This document shows positions 23,630-32,029 of a DNA stretch of 43,109 nt, piece after piece; position 1 is the stretch's first letter; the number at the start of each line of letters is the position of its first letter. The position numbers were made by a program, and so were the translations under genes. The DNA comes from an uncultured Paenibacillus sp. (lineage in GTDB: Bacteria; Bacillota; Bacilli; Paenibacillales; Paenibacillaceae). A model generated the notes under the pieces. That model did not search any database and had not been told where the DNA came from. It worked only from the letters and a program-made list of their open reading frames with translations. Where the stretch lies: assembly GCA_927443375.1 (NCBI GenBank), contig CAKMKL010000074.1:1-43109 (forward strand). The letters run 5' to 3'.

Positions 23630-24802
23630 TCAGTTTATAGGCACGTACCCGGTTTTGGACACCAGCTCCTGACCTTCCGGTGATACAATCCAATCAAGAA
23701 ATGGCTGGACGTTAGGATTCGGGGTACCGGCTGTTACGGCATAGAAGGACACGGTATATGGATATGCTCCGCTCCTGATGCTGTCTTTGTTCGGCTCGGT
23801 GCCGTCAATCGCCAGCAGCTTAATATCATCGCTCCGGTTCATTTCCGAAGCGTAGTAGAGGAAGCTGAAGCCGATGGCGTTCTTGTAGTTGCGGTAGCTA
23901 GACGTCTGGCTGATAATGCCGCTCATCAGATCCATAACATCCTCATGCGGTGCGGTCATCAGTGTGCGGTCTTTCATGATTTTCTCCAGCATCGTCTGGC
24001 TGCCGCTGTTCTCCTCACGCTGAAAGGCTCTGATCCGGTCATTTCTGCCGCCGGCATCCCTCCAGTTGGTGAGCTCCCCGGAGTAGATGTCCTTAATCTG
24101 CTCAGTGGTCAGCCCGTTCACCGGATTACGCTTATTGACAAAAAAGACAAAGGCTTCGCGGCCGATGGGGATCAGCACGAGCTCCCTGCCGGCCAGCTTA
24201 GCCTCTTTTTGCTGGGAAAGCGAAGGGGCAGCGGCGAAAATAATATCAGTCTCCCCGGAAATCAGCCGCTGATAGGCATAAGAAGTAGAGGAGCATAACA
24301 CAATCGGATTGTTGAAATTGTGCAGATCATAGCTGCCTTTGGGATAAACGGCCTGAACAAATGCGGAATACAGCGGGTAAAGCGCCGTTGCTCCATCAAG
24401 ACGGGGTACCTTATCTTTAATCTGGTACGAAGCCGGCTGCCCGAGCACAGCGATTTTGGATTCCGGATGGAAGGGCTGGTATTGTTCCAAAGATATCTCT
24501 TTCTCGCTCACTTCGGCGAGGCTGTTCACATAGGCCTTATTCAGCTCATAGCCGCCGGTTGCGAGCAGACACAAGCCGGCGAAGCAGACAAAAGCAATCC
24601 CCCTTATGCGTGGGGTGAACCAGTCGAAAATAGAAAAGACGCTATAAACGGCGAGTGCAGCGGCAACAATAACGGCAAGCGGGGCATAGAATCTGAACCC
24701 GCCCAGCAGTGCAATGAAGAAAAAAGCAATAAAAGCGGCAATAGCAATAGGGACAATGGCTACAATCGATAACACTAAGCTTAACCAAAATGGTCTTTTC
24801 AC
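23630..24802 (-). CDS. membrane-anchored phosphate-binding (PstS)-like protein
   Basis: This 390-residue protein starts at GTG 24802 with SD agaggg upstream. Residues 1-90 contain three hydrophobic segments (LVLSIVAIVPIAIAAFIAFF, YAPLAVIVAAALAVYSVFSI, IAFVCFAGLCLLATGGYELN) instead of the usual cleaved signal or lipobox. From about residue 130 a PBP-like solute-binding domain follows, with the PstS-type motif RLDGATALYPLYSAFVQAVY, then DIIFAAAPSLSQ, the hinge NPVNGLTTEQIKDIYSGELT then NWRDAGG, and REENSGSQT. No pst permease genes are adjacent. It may be a tethered phosphate binder or a sensor. Confidence 0.88.
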   Translation of the reverse strand: MKRPFWLSLVLSIVAIVPIAIAAFIAFFFIALLGGFRFYAPLAVIVAAALAVYSVFSIFDWFTPRIRGIAFVCFAGLCLLATGGYELNKAYVNSLAEVSEKEISLEQYQPFHPESKIAVLGQPASYQIKDKVPRLDGATALYPLYSAFVQAVYPKGSYDLHNFNNPIVLCSSTSYAYQRLISGETDIIFAAAPSLSQQKEAKLAGRELVLIPIGREAFVFFVNKRNPVNGLTTEQIKDIYSGELTNWRDAGGRNDRIRAFQREENSGSQTMLEKIMKDRTLMTAPHEDVMDLMSGIISQTSSYRNYKNAIGFSFLYYASEMNRSDDIKLLAIDGTEPNKDSIRSGAYPYTVSFYAVTAGTPNPNVQPFLDWIVSPEGQELVSKTGYVPIN

Positions 24803-25011
24803 AGCGGCCCTCTTTCTGTGTATTCAATAATATGGATAAATAAGCTATTTTTATTATATCTTAATGAATCCATATTTTCTTCCATTTTTAGCGTGGGAAT
24901 TGACAGGGAAATGCTATGTTCAATGAAAAAAATGCATTATTTTCATAAAAGGCTGGACGAAAATCCAGAACGGAGTTATCCTGAGATTGTGAAAAAAATA
25001 ACGGAATACAA

Positions 25012-25155
25012 GATTCTCGGGGTAAGGTGAAATTCCTGACCGGCGGTGATGTTCAAAGCGAACTAAGCCCGCGACTCGATTCTGCTGCCTGCAGCGGAAT
25101 CGACTGATCTGGTGACAATCCAGAGCCGACGGTAAAGTCCGGATGGGAGAGGATC
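25012..25155 (+). ncRNA. FMN riboswitch (RFN element)
   Basis: All conserved blocks of the RFN aptamer are present in order: CTCGGGGTAAGGTGAAATTC at the start, CTGACCGGCGGTGAT, AAGCCCGCGA, the variable stem with TGATCTGGTGACAATCCAGA, GCCGACGGTAAAGTCCGGAT and GGGAGAGGATC. P1 closes between GATTCTC (25012) and GAGAGGATC (25147-25155). Aptamers of this class bind FMN and usually shut off flavin synthesis or transport genes. The next gene is a transporter, with a terminator in between. Confidence 0.95.
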
Positions 25156-25201
25156 ATAAGATAAGGGCGACAGGTGTATTCCTGATGTCTTTATTGAAAA
25201 T

Positions 25202-25246
25202 GGCCCCCGGTAACTGCCCCTTTAACAGGGCAGATCGGGGGCTTTT
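25202..25246 (+). terminator. expression-platform terminator of the FMN riboswitch
   Basis: GGCCCCCGGTAACTGCCC and GGGCAGATCGGGGGC form a long GC stem followed by TTTTT. It lies 47 bases after the aptamer and 44 bases before the transporter start, as in transcription-attenuating FMN switches. Confidence 0.85.
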
Positions 25247-25289
25247 TGGTCTCTTATCGAGGGTTTGTATCGACAAGGAGAATGCAATT

Positions 25290-26249
25290 ATGAGTAATGT
25301 TACGGCTTCATCAACAGGTATGCGCACTGCGCCGATCCGCAGCGGTTTCTGGCTGGTAGTCCTGGGAGCGGCGTTATGGGGCGTCGATCCGCTGTTCCGC
25401 ATTATCCTGCTCAAATCATTAACCTCTTCACAGATCGTACTGCTGGAGCATGTGGTGCTATTCTTGGCAGCTGCACCGGTACTATGGCGCCACCGTGCTG
25501 AACTCAAAAAGATCCGGCTGCGTCAGGCTGGAGCCCTGATGGTTGTATCCTGGGGCGGCTCTGCTGTAGCTACCATCCTGTTCACCAAAGCCCTTTCCAG
25601 CGGAGATTTGAATGCCGTACTGCTGCTGCAGAAGCTTCAGCCGATATTCGCTATCGGGCTGGCTGCAATGATTCTGAAAGAACGTCTGCCGAAAAACTTC
25701 GGACCGCTTATCGTGCTGGCATTGGCGGGCACTTATCTGCTGACCTTTGGCTGGACCGTTCCTTTCGGTCATGTCAACAGCTTTATCAGCGTCGGCAGTC
25801 TGATGGCGATGGGGGCAGCTGCCTTATGGGGCGGCTCTACCGTGATGGGACGTTATCTTCTTGGCTCGATGAGCTATGAGACAGTAACTTCACTGCGCTT
25901 CATTCTTGCTTTGCCGCTGCTGTTCACTATCACTACACTGGAGGGTGCTCCTTGGCAGGTGAACGGCGGATGGGGGACTACTTCGGCAATTGCCATTAAC
26001 CTGCTGCTGCAGGCGCTATTGCCCGGACTCCTCAGTATGCTGCTGTACTACAAAGGGCTAAATACTACCAAAGCTTCTTTTGCAACGCTGGCTGAGCTCA
26101 GCTTTCCGATGACCGGGATTCTGATCAACTGGATTGTTTACCATCAGCTCGTGACTCTGCCGCAGCTTGTCGGCTTTGCCCTGATCTGGACGGCATTATT
26201 CTTTATTTCGAATCAGCAGAGCAAGCAGGCAGAGACAGTGCTGAAGTAA
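25290..26249 (+). CDS. DMT/EamA family transporter under FMN control, probable flavin transporter
   Basis: The start is ATG 25290, nine bases after AAGGAG (25275-25280). An upstream frame reaching to 25143 runs through the riboswitch and terminator and is not coding. The 319-residue protein has about ten TM segments in two EamA halves: SGFWLVVLGAALWGVDPLFR opens the first half, and VGSLMAMGAAALWGGSTVMG opens the second. The FMN riboswitch strongly implies a role in riboflavin/FMN homeostasis. RFN-regulated DMT proteins (ImpX, and RibN in Gram-negatives) import riboflavin. No ribD-E-A-H genes are nearby. Confidence 0.88.
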   Translation: MSNVTASSTGMRTAPIRSGFWLVVLGAALWGVDPLFRIILLKSLTSSQIVLLEHVVLFLAAAPVLWRHRAELKKIRLRQAGALMVVSWGGSAVATILFTKALSSGDLNAVLLLQKLQPIFAIGLAAMILKERLPKNFGPLIVLALAGTYLLTFGWTVPFGHVNSFISVGSLMAMGAAALWGGSTVMGRYLLGSMSYETVTSLRFILALPLLFTITTLEGAPWQVNGGWGTTSAIAINLLLQALLPGLLSMLLYYKGLNTTKASFATLAELSFPMTGILINWIVYHQLVTLPQLVGFALIWTALFFISNQQSKQAETVLK

Positions 26250-26299
26250 GAGCTTATTATAGACGCCTGAGGGGAGTGACCCCAGGGTTTGTGCTGGAA

Positions 26300-26355
26300 G
26301 AGGATGTCTCTAAGCGCCGTTACGGCTGTGGAGGCATTCTCTTTTATTTTTTTTT
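26300..26355 (+). terminator. terminator after the DMT transporter gene
   Basis: GAGGATGTCTC and GAGGCATTCTC form an 11-bp stem with two G-T pairs, with an inner GCCGTTACGGC hairpin, followed by a long T run. Confidence 0.75.
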
Positions 26356-26430
26356 GTGTGTGTCATGAAGCTCATCTGAAAAAAGCTGCAAAAACTGCTG
26401 AAATGTTGCAGGAGTATTGTATGACGCCTT

Positions 26431-26447
26431 TTGTAAAGCGTTTACAA
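26431..26447 (+). promoter_or_regulatory. 17-bp palindromic operator, cre/LacI-like
   Basis: TTGTAAAGCGTTTACAA is a perfect inverted repeat around one central base pair. It resembles a CcpA cre (TGTAANCGNTTACA) but has one extra central base. It lies upstream of the sensor kinase gene. The rest of 26250-26570 holds only the terminator above. Confidence 0.45.
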
Positions 26448-26570
26448 TTGTAATGGAGAAGTATGCTGACAAGCAGGACCGTCTTGCAGGGGTTCCAGTA
26501 TTTGCCCTTGTCTCCCCGGTTAAACTTTGTACAATTAGAGCTACGACAATTGCGCAGGATGTGAAGAACG

Positions 26571-28343
26571 ATGTACAGATATAATTTGTTTAGCAAAATC
26601 GTGAGTATTATGGTCATTATGCTCATTCCGATTACGATTCTCTATTTCTATTCTAATAAGACTACCACCGATGTACTGCGCAGTGAGCTCAATACCTCGA
26701 ACAATAACCAGCTCAGCTTTTTCCAGAACCAGGTCGAGACGAATATGGAACTGCTGTCCTCCTGGCCGATTCTGCTGATTCATGATCCCGATATTCTCAG
26801 CCTTAAGGATACAGTTTTTTCTACAGAATACCTGAACCTGGACGCTATTAATCTGGTAAAGCGGATTCAGACGAAACTCAGCATCCAGGAGAGCTCATCC
26901 AATTGGAAAAGCAAGCTATATCTCTATTCGCCGGCCATCCACCGGGTGGTTACGGAGAGTGATGCGAAGTCCTATGAGGACGAGGAACTGAAGCGGGACG
27001 TGAAGTCCGGGTGGCATGTAGAAAAGATTGCCGACCAGAATGAAGACCGTTTCCTGTTCTCCTGGTACTCGTTCACCCCGTATTCATCGGAGTTCTCCCC
27101 GCAGCGGGCGGCCACGATTATGAAGGTGGAGTTCGACAGCCAGAATATAGAAGACATGCTGGATAAATTCAAAAGCGACGGCAGGAGAGATCCCTTCTAC
27201 TATAAGCAGGGGACCGGACTGATCTTCAACCGCAGCGCCGACAAGCCGCTGGCTGATAAGCTTGTGGAACGGCTGGAGCAGGAGCAGCTGAACGGCAGCG
27301 AGAACCGGACGCTGGTGATGGACGGGCAATCCTACAGCATCAACATCGTCTACTCCGACAAAATGGGCTGGTATCTGATTGACTATATGCCGCTGTCGGA
27401 TATCCTGCAGCCGATCCATAAGTCTAACCGGCTGTTCTATTTTTCGATGGGGGCTTTGCTGCTGATGAGCTGTCTGGTTGCCTATTTCTTGTATGTACAG
27501 GTGCAGCTGCCGATCCGCCAGCTGGTTGGCGGGTTCCAGCGGCTGAAGCAGGGCGATTATTCCGTCCGGGTCGGGATTAAAGGGAAAAATGAATTCAGTT
27601 TCCTCTCGGGCCGCTTCAACAATATGGTGGAGCAGACCCAGGAGCTGATAGAGAATGTTCTAATGGAAAAAATTCATGTGCGGGAAGCCCGGCTGAAGCA
27701 GCTTCAGTCCCAGATTAATCCGCATTTCTTCTATAATTGCTTTTCTTTTATAACGAGTATGGCTAAGCTGGGCAACCGCGAGGCGGTAGTCGGAATGTCG
27801 CATAACCTGTCCCGATATTACAGGTATACAACCCGTCAGGAAAGAGATCTAGTCTCATTGACGGAAGAAATCGAATTCGTAACTCATTATCTGGAGATCC
27901 AGAACATGCGGATGAGCCGGCTGCAGTATTCCATCAGCATACCGCCGCAGATGCGCCGCTTAGAGATTCCGCCGCTTGTGCTGCAGCCGCTGGTGGAGAA
28001 TGCAGTGCTGCACGGTATTGAGCCGCTGGCCAGCGCAGGTGTCCTGCGGATCACCGGCTCCTGCAACGGCAGAACAATGATCTTAACCGTGGAGGATGAC
28101 GGGCAGGGAATGCTCCCGGAAGCGATGGAAGAGCTTGAAGCGAAACTAAGCAGCGCAATGGACGAAGAAATGGGCTGCGGAGTATGGAATGTGCATCAGC
28201 GGATGCGTCTGCGCTACGGCGAAGACGCAGGATTGCACTTTGCGCTTTCGCCACTCGGGGGACTGCAGGCAACGCTGCAATGGCAGCTGCCGGAGAGCAA
28301 TACAGACACAGAGAAGATTTCCGGGAGGGAACAGCATGATTGA
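26571..28343 (+). CDS. sensor histidine kinase, YesM family
   Basis: This 590-residue membrane kinase starts at ATG 26571. TM1 is about residues 9-28 and TM2 about 288-311 (LFYFSMGALLLMSCLVAYFL), enclosing an extracellular sensor domain of about 260 residues. A HAMP domain follows (PIRQLVGGFQRLKQGDYSVR), then the LytS/YesM-type kinase core: QLQSQINPHFFYNCFSFITS with phospho-acceptor His385, and an ATPase domain with N box LVENAVLHG (Asn477) and G box VEDDGQGM. It phosphorylates the YesN-like regulator encoded eight bases into its 3' end. Position beside a sugar importer suggests it senses an extracellular oligosaccharide, perhaps through the binding lipoprotein. Confidence 0.93.
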   Translation: MYRYNLFSKIVSIMVIMLIPITILYFYSNKTTTDVLRSELNTSNNNQLSFFQNQVETNMELLSSWPILLIHDPDILSLKDTVFSTEYLNLDAINLVKRIQTKLSIQESSSNWKSKLYLYSPAIHRVVTESDAKSYEDEELKRDVKSGWHVEKIADQNEDRFLFSWYSFTPYSSEFSPQRAATIMKVEFDSQNIEDMLDKFKSDGRRDPFYYKQGTGLIFNRSADKPLADKLVERLEQEQLNGSENRTLVMDGQSYSINIVYSDKMGWYLIDYMPLSDILQPIHKSNRLFYFSMGALLLMSCLVAYFLYVQVQLPIRQLVGGFQRLKQGDYSVRVGIKGKNEFSFLSGRFNNMVEQTQELIENVLMEKIHVREARLKQLQSQINPHFFYNCFSFITSMAKLGNREAVVGMSHNLSRYYRYTTRQERDLVSLTEEIEFVTHYLEIQNMRMSRLQYSISIPPQMRRLEIPPLVLQPLVENAVLHGIEPLASAGVLRITGSCNGRTMILTVEDDGQGMLPEAMEELEAKLSSAMDEEMGCGVWNVHQRMRLRYGEDAGLHFALSPLGGLQATLQWQLPESNTDTEKISGREQHD

Positions 28344-29976
28344 AATATTGCTCGTTGATGATGAGTCTTATGTAACAGAAAGTATAGCCCAGACGATCCA
28401 GTGGGAAGAGATCGGCGTATACAAGGTGCACCAGGCGGCATCCGGGGCGGCAGCGCTGGAGATCATGGAGCAGCAGGACATCGATATCCTCGTAACGGAT
28501 ATTTCCATGCCGGGAATGAGCGGACTTCAGCTGATCGAGACGGCAAGCGAACGCTGGCCGAATCTCCGCAGCATCCTGCTGACCGGATATTCCGATTTCG
28601 CGTATGCCAAGAAAGCCATTCAGCTTCAGGCCTTCGATTATATCCTGAAGCCGGTCAGCGACGACGAGTTCATCAAAAGTATATCCGGCGCGATTGAGTC
28701 GCTCAGAGATGAATGGGAAGCCCATGATAAATACCATATGCTGATGTATAACCGCAAAGCCAGCTACAGTGTGCTTCGCGCCAATCTGATGCATGATCTG
28801 CTGCTGGGAAGGGTCATGTCTGAACGGGCGCTGGCTGCCAAGCTTGCGGAGTACGAGATTGCTTTCGATACAGAGACACAGGCGGCGATGCTGATGATCC
28901 AGCTCGGCAAGCATTATACGGCCATGGATCATCATTCCATCTCGCTGATGGAATATGCTATCGGCAATATCGCCGAAGAGCTGTTCAAGGAGAATTTCCG
29001 TGTCTGGTTCTGCAAAGCGCCTCATGACTGTCTGATTCTGCTGGTGGAGCCGAATACGCAAATGCAGCAGCTTATCGGACTGTCGGAGCAATATGAAACG
29101 CTCCGCCAGCAGACGCTTAAGGGTGTAATTGACAGCTTCAGGGCGAGTGTGAGCAATTATCTGAAAGGGGAAATTTCACTGATTGTCACGGAATGGTTTG
29201 CATTCCCGGAAGGATTGCCGGCTGCTTACCGCAGCGGACTGAGTTCTATGTTTCTGGCAGCACACAACGAGGCAGGCTCGGTGTTGTATCTGGAAGACAA
29301 ACATATCCTGGAGCGGGCGGCGATTAAGTCGCTCGAGAGCCTGTACCGTCCGCCGACACTGATTCATCTGCTGGAATCGAAGCAGTGGGATACTGCCCGT
29401 GAGAAGATCACAGATGTGTTCCGGGATATGGAAACCGCCAGGTTCTCCAGAGAGCACCTGTATGAAGTATTTCTGTCGATCACGAATGCCTTCATGTACA
29501 TTGCCCATAAGAGCGGCCAATTCATCTCACAGATTGACCAGTATGCACTGGATCCGCTGCTTACGCAGAGCATTATCGTCTCTTATGACCGGCTGCAGGA
29601 CTGGGCGCTTGATATGCTCGGGAAGCTGCAGAAGGAGCTCTCGGAAAGTGACCAGTATACAAAGAGTTATGTAATCAAGCAGGTGCATGAACTGGTGGGC
29701 AATCATACCGGACATGATCTGTCGGTCAAGACGATTGCTGATCATGTCTATCTCCACCCGGTCTATCTGTCGAAAATTTACAAGGCTGAGACAGGGGAAG
29801 GCCTGGGCGATTATATCATCCGCATGCGGATGGAGCGGGCACTCTACCTGCTGAAGAACACGAATAAGAAGATTTATGAGATTACGACGGAGCTGGGTTA
29901 CCAGAATCCGCAATATTTCAGTAAAATGTTCAAAAAGCACTACGGGATGACACCAAATGAATTCCGGGACGGATAG
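28336..29976 (+). CDS. response regulator with AraC-type DNA-binding domain, YesN family
   Basis: The start is ATG 28336 (MIEILLVDDES), overlapping the kinase gene by eight bases and following SD ggaggg. The frame is open further upstream but lacks an SD there. The 546-residue protein begins with a receiver domain: acidic pair DDES, phospho-acceptor Asp55 in VTDISMPG, and Lys in ILKPVSDDE. A long middle region carries no assigned fold. The C-terminal AraC/XylS pair of helix-turn-helices contains IKTIADHVYLHPVYLSKIYK and IYEITTELGYQNPQYFSKMF followed by FKKHYGMTPNEFR. It should activate the downstream uptake genes in response to YesM. Confidence 0.94.
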   Translation: MIEILLVDDESYVTESIAQTIQWEEIGVYKVHQAASGAAALEIMEQQDIDILVTDISMPGMSGLQLIETASERWPNLRSILLTGYSDFAYAKKAIQLQAFDYILKPVSDDEFIKSISGAIESLRDEWEAHDKYHMLMYNRKASYSVLRANLMHDLLLGRVMSERALAAKLAEYEIAFDTETQAAMLMIQLGKHYTAMDHHSISLMEYAIGNIAEELFKENFRVWFCKAPHDCLILLVEPNTQMQQLIGLSEQYETLRQQTLKGVIDSFRASVSNYLKGEISLIVTEWFAFPEGLPAAYRSGLSSMFLAAHNEAGSVLYLEDKHILERAAIKSLESLYRPPTLIHLLESKQWDTAREKITDVFRDMETARFSREHLYEVFLSITNAFMYIAHKSGQFISQIDQYALDPLLTQSIIVSYDRLQDWALDMLGKLQKELSESDQYTKSYVIKQVHELVGNHTGHDLSVKTIADHVYLHPVYLSKIYKAETGEGLGDYIIRMRMERALYLLKNTNKKIYEITTELGYQNPQYFSKMFKKHYGMTPNEFRDG

Positions 29977-30036
29977 AGGTTGGCAAAGGTGCAGAAACCT
30001 TGTTTTAATGACGTATTCGTGCAAACCGTTGTTCCC

Positions 30037-30042
30037 TATAAT
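30037..30042 (+). promoter_or_regulatory. -10 element before the binding-protein gene
   Basis: TATAAT stands 46 bases before the start at 30089. No good -35 is present 17 bases upstream, as expected for a promoter that needs an AraC-type activator. Confidence 0.4.
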
Positions 30043-30088
30043 GAAGACATCACCAATACTTAAGGAATTCAAGGGGGAAGACAGAAGC

Positions 30089-31783
30089 ATGAAGACAAAA
30101 AAATTGCTGCCGCTCCTGGGCATGAGCGTACTGCTGGCAAGCAGTATCGCCGGCTGCTCAGGAAATAATAATGCAGCCGGAGGAAATAACGCTTCCGGTA
30201 ATGCTGCTAATACACCGGTAGAAACTGAAAACGCCTACAAGGATAAATATGATCCTGAAGTAACCATCACCACCGTGTGGGGGGTTGACCCTGAGCTGAA
30301 ATTCAAGAACGGCGAAACCATTGAGAATAACGTCTCCACCAAATGGGCCAAAGAGAAATTCGGCATCAACATTAAATCGCTCTGGTCCATTACGGATACG
30401 AATGGCGCTTTCGGCACGAAGCTGCGTCTGGCGATGTCTTCCGGACAGGAAATGCCTGATATCGTTACCATCGGGACAGGCGATGCCACCATCGCCCAGG
30501 ACCTGATTGATTCCGGAATGTACCGGGAAGTAGGCACACTGTTCGACCAATATGCTTCTGACACCTGGAAAGAAGCGATGGCCCAGGACCCTAATGTCTG
30601 GAACCAATACAGCCGCGACGGCAAAAAAATGGGGCTTCCGGTTCTCGATTACGCATATAACCATGATTACATTCTATGGATCCGCCAGGACTGGCTGGAT
30701 AAGCTGAACATGAAAGCACCGACAAACATCGATGAGCTGGAGAAGGTGATGGATGCCTTTAAGAACCAGAATCCGGACGGTCTGGCTCCGGATAAAGTGA
30801 TTCCGCTCAGCATCGGTTTCAAGACAAGCATGAACACCTGGATGGGTGACCCTTCCTGGATCTTCGGCGCTTACGGAACCCTTCCGCAGCAGTGGAATGT
30901 AGCGGCTGACGGCAAGCTGGAATACGGCTCCGTGAACGCCGGCATGAAGCAAGGTCTCGAGAAGCTGAAGGATTGGCTCGCCAAAGGCTATATTCCGCAG
31001 GAAGCCGCGCTTTGGGATGAGAACAAAACCTCGGAACCTGCTGTTGCAGGAACAGCCGGTATTATTCCTGGACCTTACTGGATGAGCGGCTGGCCGCTGC
31101 AGGATACGGTGAAGAACGTGCCGGATGCTGTCTGGGCACCGATCAACATTCCGGCCGGACCGGACGGAACCGTAATGCGCCATGGTACACAGTTCACCAA
31201 CGGCGTTACTCTGATCAGCACCAAAATGAAAAATCCGGAAGCGTTCTTTACGTATGAGAACTACCTGTACGACAATTTCGCCAACCCGCAGCCTGGCAGT
31301 GAACTGGATAACGGCCTCTTCGCCGGCTATGACTATGAACTGGATGCAAGCGGCAAAATGGTCGCTAATGATCAGATTAGCGGCGGCTATGTGAACAGTG
31401 TCCGTTACCTCCTGGTACGCGACGGCGCACGTATTCCTGATGCCCAGATGAAGGCCCTGCTTAACCTGGCTAATGGCGCTCAGCCAACAACCAGACTTGA
31501 GAAGGATGTTGCGGTTAACTATGGTAAAGGAACACCTGCGGCTGCCAAGGTACTGCTGCAGCAGGAAGACAAATCGTTCAAGAACATGTTCACTGGTCCG
31601 ACTACTGAAACTATGAAAGCAAAGCTGGATTACCTGAACAAGATCGAGAACCAGACGTTTAACGAAATCATCTACGGCAAACAGCCGCTGGATTCGTTCG
31701 ACAGCTTCGTTACTACCTGGAATGCAGGCGGCGGCGAACAGATTACCAAAGAAGTTAACGAGTGGTATGACAGCGTAAAATAA
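30089..31783 (+). CDS. extracellular solute-binding lipoprotein (LipO-like, oligosaccharide importer)
   Basis: The start is ATG 30089 with SD aagggggaag. The 564-residue protein has a lipoprotein signal MKTKKLLPLLGMSVLLASSI followed by AGC with Cys23, and a low-complexity Asn/Gly/Ala linker (GNNNAAGGNNASGNAAN). The rest is a large type-1 solute-binding protein of the LipO family, with the N-terminal lobe DPEVTITTVWGVDPELKFKN, the clamp KMGLPVLDYAYNHDYILWIR followed by QDWLDKL, and AVNYGKGTPAAAKVLLQQED near the end. It captures a sugar or oligosaccharide outside the membrane for the two permeases downstream. A truncated GH53 galactanase in the same cluster points to galactan-derived oligosaccharides. 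Confidence 0.92.
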   Translation: MKTKKLLPLLGMSVLLASSIAGCSGNNNAAGGNNASGNAANTPVETENAYKDKYDPEVTITTVWGVDPELKFKNGETIENNVSTKWAKEKFGINIKSLWSITDTNGAFGTKLRLAMSSGQEMPDIVTIGTGDATIAQDLIDSGMYREVGTLFDQYASDTWKEAMAQDPNVWNQYSRDGKKMGLPVLDYAYNHDYILWIRQDWLDKLNMKAPTNIDELEKVMDAFKNQNPDGLAPDKVIPLSIGFKTSMNTWMGDPSWIFGAYGTLPQQWNVAADGKLEYGSVNAGMKQGLEKLKDWLAKGYIPQEAALWDENKTSEPAVAGTAGIIPGPYWMSGWPLQDTVKNVPDAVWAPINIPAGPDGTVMRHGTQFTNGVTLISTKMKNPEAFFTYENYLYDNFANPQPGSELDNGLFAGYDYELDASGKMVANDQISGGYVNSVRYLLVRDGARIPDAQMKALLNLANGAQPTTRLEKDVAVNYGKGTPAAAKVLLQQEDKSFKNMFTGPTTETMKAKLDYLNKIENQTFNEIIYGKQPLDSFDSFVTTWNAGGGEQITKEVNEWYDSVK

Positions 31784-31809
31784 GCGCTGCGCATACTAGC
31801 TTGAGACAA

Positions 31810-31871
31810 AAACAGGACCCTTTCCTGCGTCGGAGTTTTCCGCCAGCAGGAGTCGGTCCTGTTTGCTTTTT
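31810..31871 (+). terminator. hairpin terminator/attenuator between binding protein and permeases
   Basis: AAACAGGACC pairs with GGTCCTGTTT around a branched 35-base loop, followed by GCTTTTT. It probably lowers permease expression relative to the binding protein. Confidence 0.75.
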
Positions 31872-31954
31872 CCTGGAGAAAGAGGGATGAATGCTGGCCG
31901 CTCCGGATGGGACAAAGACATTGCTTTTGTACCATTTATATTGGTTTTGCTGTC

Positions 31955-31983
31955 TACTTGCCCCATTTGACCGTTGCTATAAT
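31955..31983 (+). promoter_or_regulatory. possible second promoter before the permease genes
   Basis: TATAAT (31978-31983) is preceded 17 bases upstream by TACTTG (31955-31960), a weak -35. The first permease starts at 32030. Confidence 0.35.
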
Positions 31984-32029
31984 TTGATTATGAAGACAGA
32001 AGAAATCGACTAGGTTGGGGGCTTAAAGG

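Noticed and set aside
24900..24928. TTGACA as -35 of a promoter for the riboswitch transcript
   Set aside because: A perfect -35 hexamer, but no acceptable -10 at 16-18 bases; a promoter must exist nearby but cannot be fixed.
24818..25030. 70-residue frame before the FMN riboswitch
   Set aside because: It has no SD and runs into the conserved aptamer; the riboswitch leader explains the sequence.
25143..25289. N-terminal extension of the DMT transporter frame
   Set aside because: It spans the end of the aptamer and the terminator hairpin; the SD-supported start is at 25290.
28051..29091. 346-residue open frame on the minus strand inside the response regulator gene
   Set aside because: It lies fully antisense to well-supported yesM/yesN coding sequence, lacks an SD and has a shadow-type composition (many His, Arg and Ser runs).
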